DNA from: Pseudomonadota bacterium
GTDB taxonomy: Bacteria; Pseudomonadota; Gammaproteobacteria; Burkholderiales; Ferrovaceae
Reading direction: 5' to 3'
Length of the DNA stretch: 7,102 bases
NCBI GenBank assembly: GCA_021828575.1
Contig: JAJZEL010000051.1
Coordinates: forward strand, 1 to 7,102
Of this stretch, positions 1 through 5,579 are shown one piece after another; positions within the stretch are counted from its first letter, which is position 1, and every line of letters begins with the position of its first letter. The position numbers and the translations under genes were made by a program. Under the pieces are notes generated by a model. The model saw only the letters and a list, made by a program, of their open reading frames with translations. It searched no databases and was not told the origin of the DNA.

Positions 1-1371
1 CCTGGCCACTTCCACCAGAAGCAGATCGCCGGTTTCATGTCCAAACTGGTCATTCACGGGCTTAAATCCGTCAAGGTCCATGAAACACACAGCCATTTTC
101 GTGCCGGCACGCCGGGCTTCTGCCAGGGCCATAGCCAGCCGGTCATGCAATAGCGCCCGATTGGGCAGCCCGGTCAGGGGATCGTGCAAGGCCAGCATTT
201 CCAGTTCGCGCTGTTGGGCTTTCAGCACTGAAATATCGGATGACAGGCACACGTAGCTCAGGATACGACCGTCATCATCACGCACTGAGGATATGGTGGT
301 TTTTGACGGATAAATATCCCCGTTCCTGCGCCGGTTCCAGATTTCCCCCGTCCAATGACCATCCGTCAGCAGGGATTGCCACAAATCCGCATAAAACTCA
401 TGGTCATGCCTCCCTGATTTGAGCAGGCTGGGCTTTTTTCCAAGGGCTTCGTCACGTTCATAACCTGTGGTTCGGGTAAAAGCAGGATTGGCTTCCACGA
501 TGAGGCCCTGATGATCCGTGATGAAAATACTTTCATCGGCGTGAATGAAAACGCGCGATATCAACCGCAGATAGTCTTCCGAATTTTTACGATCCGTGAT
601 GTCACTCACGATGGCCACAAAGTGGGTGATTTTTCCTGACTGGTCCATGACAGGCGCCACCTGGAGCCGATTCCAGAACATGGTGCCGTCCTTGCGGTAA
701 TTGCGCAGGGTAGCTTTGACACTTGATCCGGTCTTCAGGGCTTCGCGCAAGCCTTCGATATCGGGTTGATCCCTATCGTTTGCTTGCAGAAACCGGCAAT
801 TCTTGCCGATGATGTCGATGGACGTGTAACCCGTGATGCGTTCAAAAGCCGGGTTGACATAAATGACAGGCTGGTCAGGCAAGCTGGCATCCGAAATGAT
901 GATGCCGTTGACACTGTTGTTGAGTGCCCCGGCCTGCAAAGCGATCATGGATTCGGATTGTTTGCGCACGGAAATGTCACGCGAAGAACAAATGACCATG
1001 AGCTCCGCGCCCACCCGAAACCCTCTGGCACGAACCTCTACATCAAAAATCTGTCCGTTTTTTCGCCGATGAAGGGTTTCGAAGGCGCGTTCGCCGTCCA
1101 TGCCGGCCAGTAGCTTGACCCGTTCTTTCAATACTTCGGGCGACCAGCGGGCGTCCCATTGCGAGACATGCATGCCGAGCATTTCTTCACGTGTGTAACC
1201 CAGTGTCTCGTGAAAGGACTCACCCATATCCACGAGATAGCCCTGTTCGTTCAGAACATGGATACCATCACTGGTAATCTGAAGCAGCAGGTCACTGCGA
1301 CGGGCTTGCCAGTCTTCCTGGCCGACGACCAACTGCCGACTTTCCTTCCACTTCTCCGGAGAGTCCGACAT
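1..1371 (-). CDS. PAS-LOV-PAS-GGDEF sensor protein, predicted blue-light-responsive c-di-GMP enzyme (C-terminus beyond window)
   Basis: The gene reads on the minus strand from ATG at 1371; 457 residues are visible before the left edge. PAS1 spans about residues 28-140. The second PAS (about 150-262) is a LOV domain: GKNCRFLQ at 189-196 with the adduct-forming Cys192, NYRKDG with Asn224, and FWN with Asn234. The Cys-Asn-Asn spacing (32 and 10) equals that of plant phototropin LOV2. The glutamine expected 21 residues later is Val255. PAS3 spans about 268-385, and a short linker helix leads to GGDEF (LTGLPNR at 399-405, FMDLDGFK at 430-437, VNDQFGHETGD at 439-449). The GG(D/E)EF active site and any EAL domain lie outside the window, so synthase versus phosphodiesterase activity is open. 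No signal peptide or membrane segment is visible, so it is probably cytosolic. The Shine-Dalgarno is weak (CGGGA well upstream). The start lies 19 bases after the lipoprotein stop, which suggests co-transcription and perhaps translational coupling. LOV assignment is firm; light response is inferred. Confidence 0.93.
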   Translation of the reverse strand, partial: MSDSPEKWKESRQLVVGQEDWQARRSDLLLQITSDGIHVLNEQGYLVDMGESFHETLGYTREEMLGMHVSQWDARWSPEVLKERVKLLAGMDGERAFETLHRRKNGQIFDVEVRARGFRVGAELMVICSSRDISVRKQSESMIALQAGALNNSVNGIIISDASLPDQPVIYVNPAFERITGYTSIDIIGKNCRFLQANDRDQPDIEGLREALKTGSSVKATLRNYRKDGTMFWNRLQVAPVMDQSGKITHFVAIVSDITDRKNSEDYLRLISRVFIHADESIFITDHQGLIVEANPAFTRTTGYERDEALGKKPSLLKSGRHDHEFYADLWQSLLTDGHWTGEIWNRRRNGDIYPSKTTISSVRDDDGRILSYVCLSSDISVLKAQQRELEMLALHDPLTGLPNRALLHDRLAMALAEARRAGTKMAVCFMDLDGFKPVNDQFGHETGDLLLVEVAR

Positions 1372-1390
1372 TCCGACAAAAGTCCCGGAT

Positions 1391-1582
1391 TCAGGGCTGC
1401 TTTCGCAACATGTAGGCCGCCTTGGCAGCCTCATTGCAATTGAACGTGTTCTTGCCCAATTTCTGACATTCAGCCAAGTCCACCGGAATCTCCCCCGGAT
1501 GGTTCATGTAGTATTCCTGAGTCTTGGTCTGGCCACACCCGACCAGAAGCAGAACCCCGAGAGACAACAGCATCCACTTCAT
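1391..1582 (-). CDS. EexN-like small lipoprotein
   Basis: A 63-residue protein with a classic lipoprotein signal: MKWMLLSLGVLLLVGC, with lipobox LVGC and predicted lipidated Cys16. Residue +2 is Gly, so inner-membrane retention by Asp is not indicated and the outer membrane is likely. The mature part carries QEYYMNHPGE (22-31), then LAEC with Cys39, NCNEA with Cys49, and an Ala-rich end. The order E-Y-Y-x-x-H-P, then L-x-x-C, then C-x-x-A-x-x-A matches from memory the EexN family of lipoproteins, named for entry exclusion in conjugative systems. Many chromosomal relatives have no known role. The two cysteines could form a disulfide. GGAGAG sits 8 bases upstream of the ATG, a good ribosome site. 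The PAS-LOV-PAS-GGDEF gene follows after 19 bases, so the two probably share a transcript. No conjugation genes are visible, so entry exclusion is not supported here. Coding status is well supported; function is unknown. Confidence 0.85.
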   Translation of the reverse strand: MKWMLLSLGVLLLVGCGQTKTQEYYMNHPGEIPVDLAECQKLGKNTFNCNEAAKAAYMLRKQP

Positions 1583-1615
1583 TATTCTGGGCTCTCCAAA
1601 AGCAACTATCGGGTG

Positions 1616-1644
1616 ATTCTACTCCAAGCCGACGGGGAATCCAA
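1616..1644 (-). promoter_or_regulatory. Candidate promoter of the lipoprotein/LOV sensor operon
   Basis: On the minus strand a -35-like TTGGAT (1644-1639) and a -10-like TAGAAT (1621-1616, 5 of 6 to TATAAT) are separated by 17 bases. Transcription would start near 1609, giving a leader of about 26 bases with the GGAGAG ribosome site. The -35 match is only 3 of 6, so recognition may need an activator. The 13-base palindrome at 1647-1659 lies just upstream. It could instead be that the esterase transcript reads through. Confidence 0.35.
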
Positions 1645-1646
1645 TC

Positions 1647-1659
1647 AACCTGACAGGTT
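1647..1659. repeat. Perfect 13-base palindrome, possible operator
   Basis: AACCTGACAGGTT is a perfect inverted repeat about a central A. It lies 2 bases from the esterase stop codon and immediately upstream of the candidate -35 for the lipoprotein/LOV operon, a typical activator position. No T-run follows on either strand and the loop would be too tight, so it does not look like an intrinsic terminator. A 13-base palindrome can occur by chance; binding is inferred only from its position. Confidence 0.3.
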
Positions 1660-1660
1660 A

Positions 1661-2629
1661 TCATTTCGTCCGTTTGTCCTGAAAGAACTTCCAGGCTTCT
1701 TCGGCGCTCTCAAAGTCTCGGTTCTGTATTCCGGCACGCTCCACGTAAAGGGCTCCATAAGGAAATTTCAGGGAAGGCTCGGCATGTCCCCCGTTGCGCA
1801 CGGTCACGAGCACCACTTGGGGCCCGGCATCAGAGCCCCAGATGGTACGCACAGCTTCTGTTTTTCCCGACGCTGCCTGATGGGGGAACGTTCCTGTCAT
1901 CCCGTGTATTCCATCAAGCCCATCCCAATGCAGCCAGAAATCGCGCACAGCCGTTATGCCAACCACCTCACCGGAATGGTGCCCCTGCTTTGTCACGTTC
2001 ACCTTACCTCCACCGTAAGGCAATATGGGATCACCCGTTCCGTTGATGATCATGACGGATACCGGATGGGGGAGCGCATGGCAATCACTGTGTAATGCCA
2101 TGGATGCCGAAACGGCCACGATGGCCGCAGGCGTAGGCTGCATCTCCAGCGCCAGACGGTAACTCATCATGCCTCCGTTGGACATGCCCATGACGTAGAC
2201 TCTGTGAGCGTCTGCCAATCCCGTGCCCACCAACCGTTTCACCACTTCATCGGCAAAAGCCACGTCATCTGTCAGGGGGGTGACTGTGGCATCCTGCCTG
2301 CAATCGTGCCAACCTGTGTGGTGATCCCTCCCCTCCATGCCCTGCAGTGCCACTACCAGCACATGCTCGCGATCCACAATAGGCACCCATGCCGAAAGAG
2401 GTAAGGGAAGGCCGGTCAACCCCAGGGCTCCTTCAGCCGTTCCCAGGTGACCATGCAACAGCAATACAAGGGGCATGGGACCAGCAGCAGGACTGTCCGG
2501 GGTTTCCAGAATGAAACTCCGCGTCATGCCACGCACCTGAATCTGTTGGGTACCCTGGGTGGCTGACCAAGCCGGGTCCGACAATGCCGCCAGCAGAACC
2601 AGCATAAAACAAAGAACGCGTGCTTTCAT
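1661..2629 (-). CDS. Exported alpha/beta-hydrolase, PHB depolymerase / feruloyl esterase-like (LpqC family)
   Basis: A 322-residue protein. Residues 1 to about 22 form a Sec signal peptide (MKAR, a hydrophobic run to LAAL, then AWS|AT as the likely cleavage site), so it is exported to the periplasm or beyond. The alpha/beta-hydrolase core is clear: oxyanion-loop LLLHGHLGT (56-64), nucleophile elbow GMSNGGMM with Ser150, acid Asp200 in NGTGDPILPY, and His282 in NGGHAEPS. DDVAFADEVV (121-130) is also typical of the polyhydroxybutyrate depolymerase/feruloyl esterase family. Cys110 and Cys183 could pair in a disulfide. The true substrate (short ester, phenolic ester or PHB oligomer) cannot be told from sequence. 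The start is supported by AAGGA 9 bases upstream of ATG. The gene ends in tandem stops TGA-TAA, 78 bases before the lipoprotein gene on the same strand, so partial co-transcription is possible. No cell-surface or substrate-binding domain is present. Confidence 0.9.
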   Translation of the reverse strand: MKARVLCFMLVLLAALSDPAWSATQGTQQIQVRGMTRSFILETPDSPAAGPMPLVLLLHGHLGTAEGALGLTGLPLPLSAWVPIVDREHVLVVALQGMEGRDHHTGWHDCRQDATVTPLTDDVAFADEVVKRLVGTGLADAHRVYVMGMSNGGMMSYRLALEMQPTPAAIVAVSASMALHSDCHALPHPVSVMIINGTGDPILPYGGGKVNVTKQGHHSGEVVGITAVRDFWLHWDGLDGIHGMTGTFPHQAASGKTEAVRTIWGSDAGPQVVLVTVRNGGHAEPSLKFPYGALYVERAGIQNRDFESAEEAWKFFQDKRTK

Positions 2630-2641
2630 GGAATCATGTCC

Positions 2642-2669
2642 TTGTGTGGAACATCGCGCCCATTATCAT
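2642..2669 (+). promoter_or_regulatory. Candidate promoter of the GAF-protein gene
   Basis: TTGTGT (2642-2647) and TATCAT (2664-2669, 5 of 6 to TATAAT) are 16 bases apart in the 121-base divergent region between the esterase and GAF genes. Transcription would begin near 2676, with a leader of about 75 bases. The -35 half is poor. The -10 shares bases with the opposite-strand -10 candidate, so the two promoters might exclude each other if both are real. Confidence 0.25.
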
Positions 2670-2690
2670 ACGACCGTCATGAACATTGAA
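2662..2690 (-). promoter_or_regulatory. Candidate promoter of the esterase gene
   Basis: On the minus strand TTCAAT (2690-2685) and GATAAT (2667-2662, 5 of 6 to the -10 consensus) are 17 bases apart. This places the start of transcription near 2655, leaving a leader of about 25 bases that contains the AAGGA ribosome site. The -10 overlaps the candidate -10 of the divergent GAF gene. Consensus similarity only; the -35 is weak. Confidence 0.3.
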
Positions 2691-2750
2691 GTCCTGCGGG
2701 TCCACAGGCAGAATGACGGCGCAGGCCCATTTGCTTTTCATGAGGCGTCC

Positions 2751-3515
2751 ATGAACAATCAATCCCGCGCACTGCTGGACCGATTTGCCGCCCTGTCGGA
2801 GGAACTCGACCCCGCCAACGGGTTGGAACCTGTTCTGAATATGTTGGCCATGGAAACCGCCCGCATCCTCGATGCCGAGAATGCTTCACTCATGCTTGCT
2901 CAGGGCGACAAGCTGCAAGTGCATTCCCATCATGGCAGGATGCCCGAAGAAGCTTACAACGGTGTGGTCAGGAAGGGGGAAGGCGTATCGGGTCACGTGC
3001 TGTCCACTGGGCAACCGGTATTCGTGGAAAATATCGAGGAATCCCCTTTTTCCCGTTCGGCCCGTTACCCCGCCTCCTCTGGAAAAAGCCTGATGTCCGT
3101 TCCCCTCTCCACTCAGGAACATGCCATCGGGGTCATTAATGTCAGTTGCCCTCGACACCGGAACGCCTTCAGCGAACCCGACTTGAAAACCTTCAGAATT
3201 CTGGGCCGATTTGCCACCACGATCATTCAGGCTACCCAGTTGCGCAGCATGCTGCATTCCCGTTTTGCCATCACTGCCTTGGCCACCACGCCTCACAGTG
3301 GACGGGACATCCGGGTGGAAGATATTCATGACCCGGAAAAACTCTCCAGAATCCTGGCCAAATCCTTCTACCGCGAACTCCGCCAGATGGGCTTCAGTCC
3401 GCCCCAGATCATCAATTCCGCCTCAGAAATCATTTCCGAATTGTCGGATTCGCTCAGAAACAAGAAGGAGTTGTCCCACAAGAACAACAGGAAACAGGAT
3501 GAGGCAGGAAAGTGA
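2751..3515 (+). CDS. Stand-alone GAF-domain sensor protein with a conserved-looking C-terminal helical segment
   Basis: A 254-residue soluble protein. A GAF domain covers about residues 25-165. Recognisable GAF landmarks are ENASLML (43-49), KGEGVSGHVLSTGQPVFVEN (75-94) and SVPL followed by AIGVINV (116-131). There is no histidine kinase, GGDEF, EAL, HD or helix-turn-helix domain. Residues about 195-238 form a second module, EKLSRILAKSFYRELRQMGF followed by a segment rich in I, S and E that ends SDSLRNKK. It looks like two amphipathic helices, possibly for partner contact. The tail is very charged. ATG 2751 was chosen because GAGG lies 5 bases upstream. A longer in-frame reading from 2559 would run antisense through the esterase signal peptide, and ATG 2679 has no ribosome site. 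The gene is divergent from the esterase and convergent with the PilZ gene, with 26 bases between stops. GAF ligand (cyclic nucleotide, small metabolite or none) is unknown. Confidence 0.87.
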   Translation: MNNQSRALLDRFAALSEELDPANGLEPVLNMLAMETARILDAENASLMLAQGDKLQVHSHHGRMPEEAYNGVVRKGEGVSGHVLSTGQPVFVENIEESPFSRSARYPASSGKSLMSVPLSTQEHAIGVINVSCPRHRNAFSEPDLKTFRILGRFATTIIQATQLRSMLHSRFAITALATTPHSGRDIRVEDIHDPEKLSRILAKSFYRELRQMGFSPPQIINSASEIISELSDSLRNKKELSHKNNRKQDEAGK

Positions 3516-3541
3516 TCAATCAAGACCTTTGCGCTTACCGG

Positions 3542-3967
3542 TCAAACACGGTCATCCGTTCGGTCAGACAGCACCTTGCGTTTCTCATCGATCACTGACC
3601 TGTACAGCGTCCGATGGTTGTCATGCATTTGCATGATGCGAAACCCGGCACGGTGTCTGCCGTTGGTCAGTACCGTGTACACCACACGGCAGCGCATGGC
3701 AATCACATCCTTCGCCCGCAGGGCTGAACGATGGACTTCAAGATGAAGGTCCACATGCGACGTGGAAAACACATCCTGGTCGAACAGAATACTCACGTCA
3801 CCCTCGGAAATGTCATGAGTTTTTCCAAGAACAACACGGTCACCCAGATACAGTGCCACGCGCCAGCTAACCCTCACCCTGGAAAACTCGCGCACCACCG
3901 ATTTTTCAGGTTTTCCACCGACCCTCGCTTTTTCGGTGTCACTCACCACATCAAAGTTCATGTCCAT
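3542..3967 (-). CDS. PilZ-like protein with a degenerate c-di-GMP motif
   Basis: A 141-residue single-domain protein if ATG 3967 is used. PilZ signatures are visible: REFSRVRV (26-33), giving RxxxR with Arg26 and Arg30, and about 20 residues later DISEGDVSI (52-60), which corresponds to the (D/N)xSxxG motif. The strand pattern continues through VDLHLEV, CRVVYTV and RAGFRI, as expected of a PilZ beta-barrel, followed by a C-terminal helix. The final glycine of DxSxxG is Asp57, so c-di-GMP binding may be weakened or lost. PilZ proteins are c-di-GMP receptors acting on motility, pili or polysaccharide machinery; a specific target cannot be inferred. Starts: a GTG at 4009 has no ribosome site, whereas AGGGGG (3977-3972) precedes ATG 3967 by 4 bases and ATG 3961 by 10, so either ATG is possible. 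The gene is convergent with the GAF gene and 150 bases downstream of tRNA-Val on the same strand. Confidence 0.75.
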   Translation of the reverse strand: MDMNFDVVSDTEKARVGGKPEKSVVREFSRVRVSWRVALYLGDRVVLGKTHDISEGDVSILFDQDVFSTSHVDLHLEVHRSALRAKDVIAMRCRVVYTVLTNGRHRAGFRIMQMHDNHRTLYRSVIDEKRKVLSDRTDDRV

Positions 3968-4048
3968 CAGGCCCCCTAAATACCTTGCATCGGGAAAAGC
4001 AACCTGCACAGAAATGGCAGGGCTTATGGCCTCAATCCTACGGGAGAA

Positions 4049-4089
4049 TCCATGACATTCTGTTGACAGAATCCCATGGCGTCATGGGA
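4049..4089. repeat. Nested and competing inverted repeats between tRNA-Val and the PilZ gene
   Basis: Three perfect stems share this stretch. ATTCTG-TTGA-CAGAAT (4057-4072) is a 6-bp hairpin. TCCCATG-GCGT-CATGGGA (4072-4089) is a 7-bp hairpin. CCATGAC (4050-4056) pairs with GTCATGG (4081-4087) to enclose the first hairpin and would compete with the second. No T-run follows on either strand, so a standard intrinsic terminator is not supported. It could be a leader structure for the PilZ gene, a processing or end site for the tRNA transcript, or a protein-binding site. Confidence 0.45.
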
Positions 4090-4117
4090 AAGGTTTGGTG
4101 ATGTGGCATTTGTTTGA

Positions 4118-4192
4118 TGGTGGGCGGTAGTGGGATCGAACCACTGACCCCTGCCGTGTGAAGGCAGTGCTCTACCGCTGAGCTAACCGCCC
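4118..4192 (-). tRNA. tRNA-Val (anticodon CAC), CCA encoded
   Basis: The minus strand folds into a complete 75-base cloverleaf. The acceptor GGGCGGT pairs with ACCGCCC, the D arm is GCTC-AGCGGTA-GAGC, and the anticodon arm is CTGCC-TTCACAC-GGCAG with CAC at 34-36. The variable region is GGGTC, and the T arm is AGTGG-TTCGATC-CCACT. Discriminator A and a genomically encoded CCA follow (4120-4118). CAC reads GUG valine codons. It lies 33 bases after the rarA stop on the same strand and appears to have its own promoter -10 in that gap. Confidence 0.96.
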
Positions 4193-4210
4193 ACGGCCAC
4201 GAAGTCGGGC

Positions 4211-4216
4211 ATTATA
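4211..4216 (-). promoter_or_regulatory. Candidate -10 of the tRNA-Val promoter
   Basis: A perfect TATAAT lies on the minus strand 18 bases upstream of the tRNA 5' end, directly after the rarA stop. It is followed by GCCCG, a GC-rich discriminator as is typical of stable-RNA promoters. I find no convincing -35; that position falls within the A-rich end of rarA. Transcription would start about 10 bases before the mature tRNA. Confidence 0.55.
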
Positions 4217-4225
4217 CCCCAGCAC

Positions 4226-5533
4226 TCATTTTTTTTGCGCCCGTTTATCCAGATCTCGCAGGAAAGCCAGTTTCTCCCTGATCCTGCCTTCCAGTCCACG
4301 ATCAGTGGGCTCGTACCAGCCGGGTTCCGGCATGCCTTCCGGAAAGTAGCGCTCGCCAGCGGCATAGCCATACGGCTCGTCATGGACATAGCGATACTCG
4401 CGCCCGTGGCCCATGTCACGGGCCAGCGAAGTGGGCGCATTGCGCAAATGAACGGGCACCTCACGACTGGAATCTCCTGACACGAATGCCCGGGCCGCAT
4501 TGTAAGCCATGTAGCCTGCATTGGACTTGGGTGCCACGGCCAGGTAGATCACGGCTTGGGCCAGAGCCAGATCACCTTCCGGAGAACCCAGTCGTTCGTA
4601 GGTTTCAGCCGCATCGTTGACCAGTTGCATGGCCCTCACGTCAGCCAGGCCAATGTCTTCCCAAGCCATGCGCACGATGCGGCGCGCCAGGTAGCGGGGG
4701 TCTGCCCCACCGTCCAGCATGCGGCAAAACCAGTAGAGCGCAGCATCAGGATGTGACCCGCGCACAGATTTGTGCAGGGCCGAAATCTGGTCGTAAAAGT
4801 CATCCCCCTCCTTGTCGAAGCGACGCCCCTGTCCCGTCAGCACCCGGGAAAGCAATTCGGCATCCAGAGTGGCAGTGCCCTGCAAGCTTGCCGTTTCCGC
4901 AGACCGCTCCAGAAAGTTGAGAAGACGACGCGCGTCACCATCCGCAAACCCTGCCAGCATTTTCATGGCTGCCTCGTCCAGCATGAAACCGGGGTAAGCC
5001 CGGGCCAGAGCCCTGCGCGCCAGAGCCGCCAGTTCACCCGTGTCCAGCGACTGAAGGGCATATACCTGCGCCCGGGACAAGAGGGCAGAGTTCACTTCAA
5101 AAGCAGGATTCTCCGTGGTGGCCCCAATAAAAGTCACCAACCCTGATTCCACGAACGGCAACAGGGCATCCTGCTGACCCTTGTTGAACCGATGAATCTC
5201 ATCAATGAACAAGACCGTGCCAAGTCCCGTGCTGTCCAGAGTGGCCTGAGCCTGGTCCATGGCGGCACGTACCTCGCGCACACCGGAGAGTACGGCAGAC
5301 AAGGCAATGAACTCGCACTGGAATGCCTGCGCGGTCAGCCGGGCCAACGTGGTTTTGCCTACGCCAGGAGGTCCCCACAGGATCATGGAATGCGGCTTGC
5401 CGGACTCGAAGGCCACGCGCAAGGGCTTGCCCGGCCCCAACAAGTGGGATTGGCCCAGCACGTCGTCCAGACATGTGGGACGCAGGGCCTCGGCCAGCGG
5501 AGCATGAGGAATGGTATGAAAGAGATCACTCAT
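4226..5533 (-). CDS. rarA: Replication-associated recombination protein RarA (AAA+ ATPase, MgsA/WRNIP1 family)
   Basis: A 435-residue protein, near the family's usual length of about 440. The AAA+ core is intact: an N-terminal PLAEALRPT box (12-20) and VLGQSHLLG (25-33), Walker A GPPGVGKT (54-61), Walker B VLFIDEIHRF (107-116), sensor-1 GATTENPAF (137-145), arginine-finger region LLSRAQVY (151-158, Arg154) and sensor-2 DARRLLN (200-206). The C-terminal half holds the tetramerisation part, with KSNAGYMAY-type sequence before the end. RarA is an ATP-dependent DNA-binding protein acting at stalled replication forks and on single-strand gaps, in the cytosol with SSB. The start MSDLFHT fits homologues. 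No Shine-Dalgarno precedes it, and a CATAAT lies only 6 bases upstream, so the mRNA may be leaderless. It is divergent from gltX and followed by tRNA-Val. This differs from the enterobacterial lolA-rarA-serS order. Confidence 0.97.
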   Translation of the reverse strand: MSDLFHTIPHAPLAEALRPTCLDDVLGQSHLLGPGKPLRVAFESGKPHSMILWGPPGVGKTTLARLTAQAFQCEFIALSAVLSGVREVRAAMDQAQATLDSTGLGTVLFIDEIHRFNKGQQDALLPFVESGLVTFIGATTENPAFEVNSALLSRAQVYALQSLDTGELAALARRALARAYPGFMLDEAAMKMLAGFADGDARRLLNFLERSAETASLQGTATLDAELLSRVLTGQGRRFDKEGDDFYDQISALHKSVRGSHPDAALYWFCRMLDGGADPRYLARRIVRMAWEDIGLADVRAMQLVNDAAETYERLGSPEGDLALAQAVIYLAVAPKSNAGYMAYNAARAFVSGDSSREVPVHLRNAPTSLARDMGHGREYRYVHDEPYGYAAGERYFPEGMPEPGWYEPTDRGLEGRIREKLAFLRDLDKRAQKK

Positions 5534-5539
5534 GTGGGC

Positions 5540-5545
5540 ATTATG
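5540..5545 (-). promoter_or_regulatory. Candidate -10 of the rarA promoter, implying a leaderless mRNA
   Basis: CATAAT (5 of 6 to TATAAT) on the minus strand is followed by GCCCAC and then the rarA ATG. A start 6-7 bases after the hexamer falls at the ATG itself. There is no Shine-Dalgarno between this element and the start codon, which is consistent with leaderless translation. The -35 region would overlap the inverted repeat at 5548-5564 and is not consensus-like. Confidence 0.4.
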
Positions 5546-5547
5546 GC

Positions 5548-5564
5548 ACGAGCCTGAAGCTCGT
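5548..5564. repeat. Inverted repeat ACGAGC-N5-GCTCGT between the rarA and gltX promoters
   Basis: Perfect 6-bp arms (5548-5553 and 5559-5564) around CTGAA, centred at 5556. This is nearly midway between the candidate -10 of rarA (5540-5545) and that of gltX (5574-5579). An overlapping second CTCGT unit follows at 5565-5569. It could be a shared operator or a chance palindrome. It is not followed by a T-run. Confidence 0.35.
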
Positions 5565-5573
5565 CTCGTGGGC

Positions 5574-5579
5574 TACAAT
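5574..5579 (+). promoter_or_regulatory. Candidate -10 of the gltX promoter
   Basis: TACAAT (5 of 6 to TATAAT) followed by a GC-rich GCCC. Transcription would start near 5586, giving a leader of about 21 bases. No good -35 is seen at 16-18 bases upstream, and the leader shows no clear Shine-Dalgarno. Confidence 0.4.

Noticed and set aside
766..1443. Plus-strand frames of 115, 69 and 94 residues
   Set aside because: They are antisense to the continuous PAS-LOV-PAS-GGDEF reading frame and show no motifs.
1499..2095. 198-residue plus-strand open frame
   Set aside because: It lies antisense to the lipoprotein and the esterase, whose catalytic motifs and ribosome sites are clear. Its own translation shows no domain or credible start.
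2559..2750. 64-residue N-terminal extension of the GAF protein
   Set aside because: It would run antisense through the esterase signal peptide and its ribosome site. A good GAGG site supports ATG 2751.
2886..3329. 147-residue minus-strand open frame
   Set aside because: Antisense to the GAF domain; low-complexity Gly/Arg-rich translation and no recognisable motif.
3968..4009. GTG start of the PilZ gene at 4009
   Set aside because: No ribosome site precedes it, while AGGGGG lies just upstream of ATG 3967/3961.
4072..4089. Intrinsic terminator for tRNA-Val or the region
   Set aside because: The stem is good, but no T-run follows on either strand.
4010..4117. c-di-GMP riboswitch ahead of the PilZ gene
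   Set aside because: The stretch holds inverted repeats, but I do not find the conserved core sequences of GEMM-type riboswitches.
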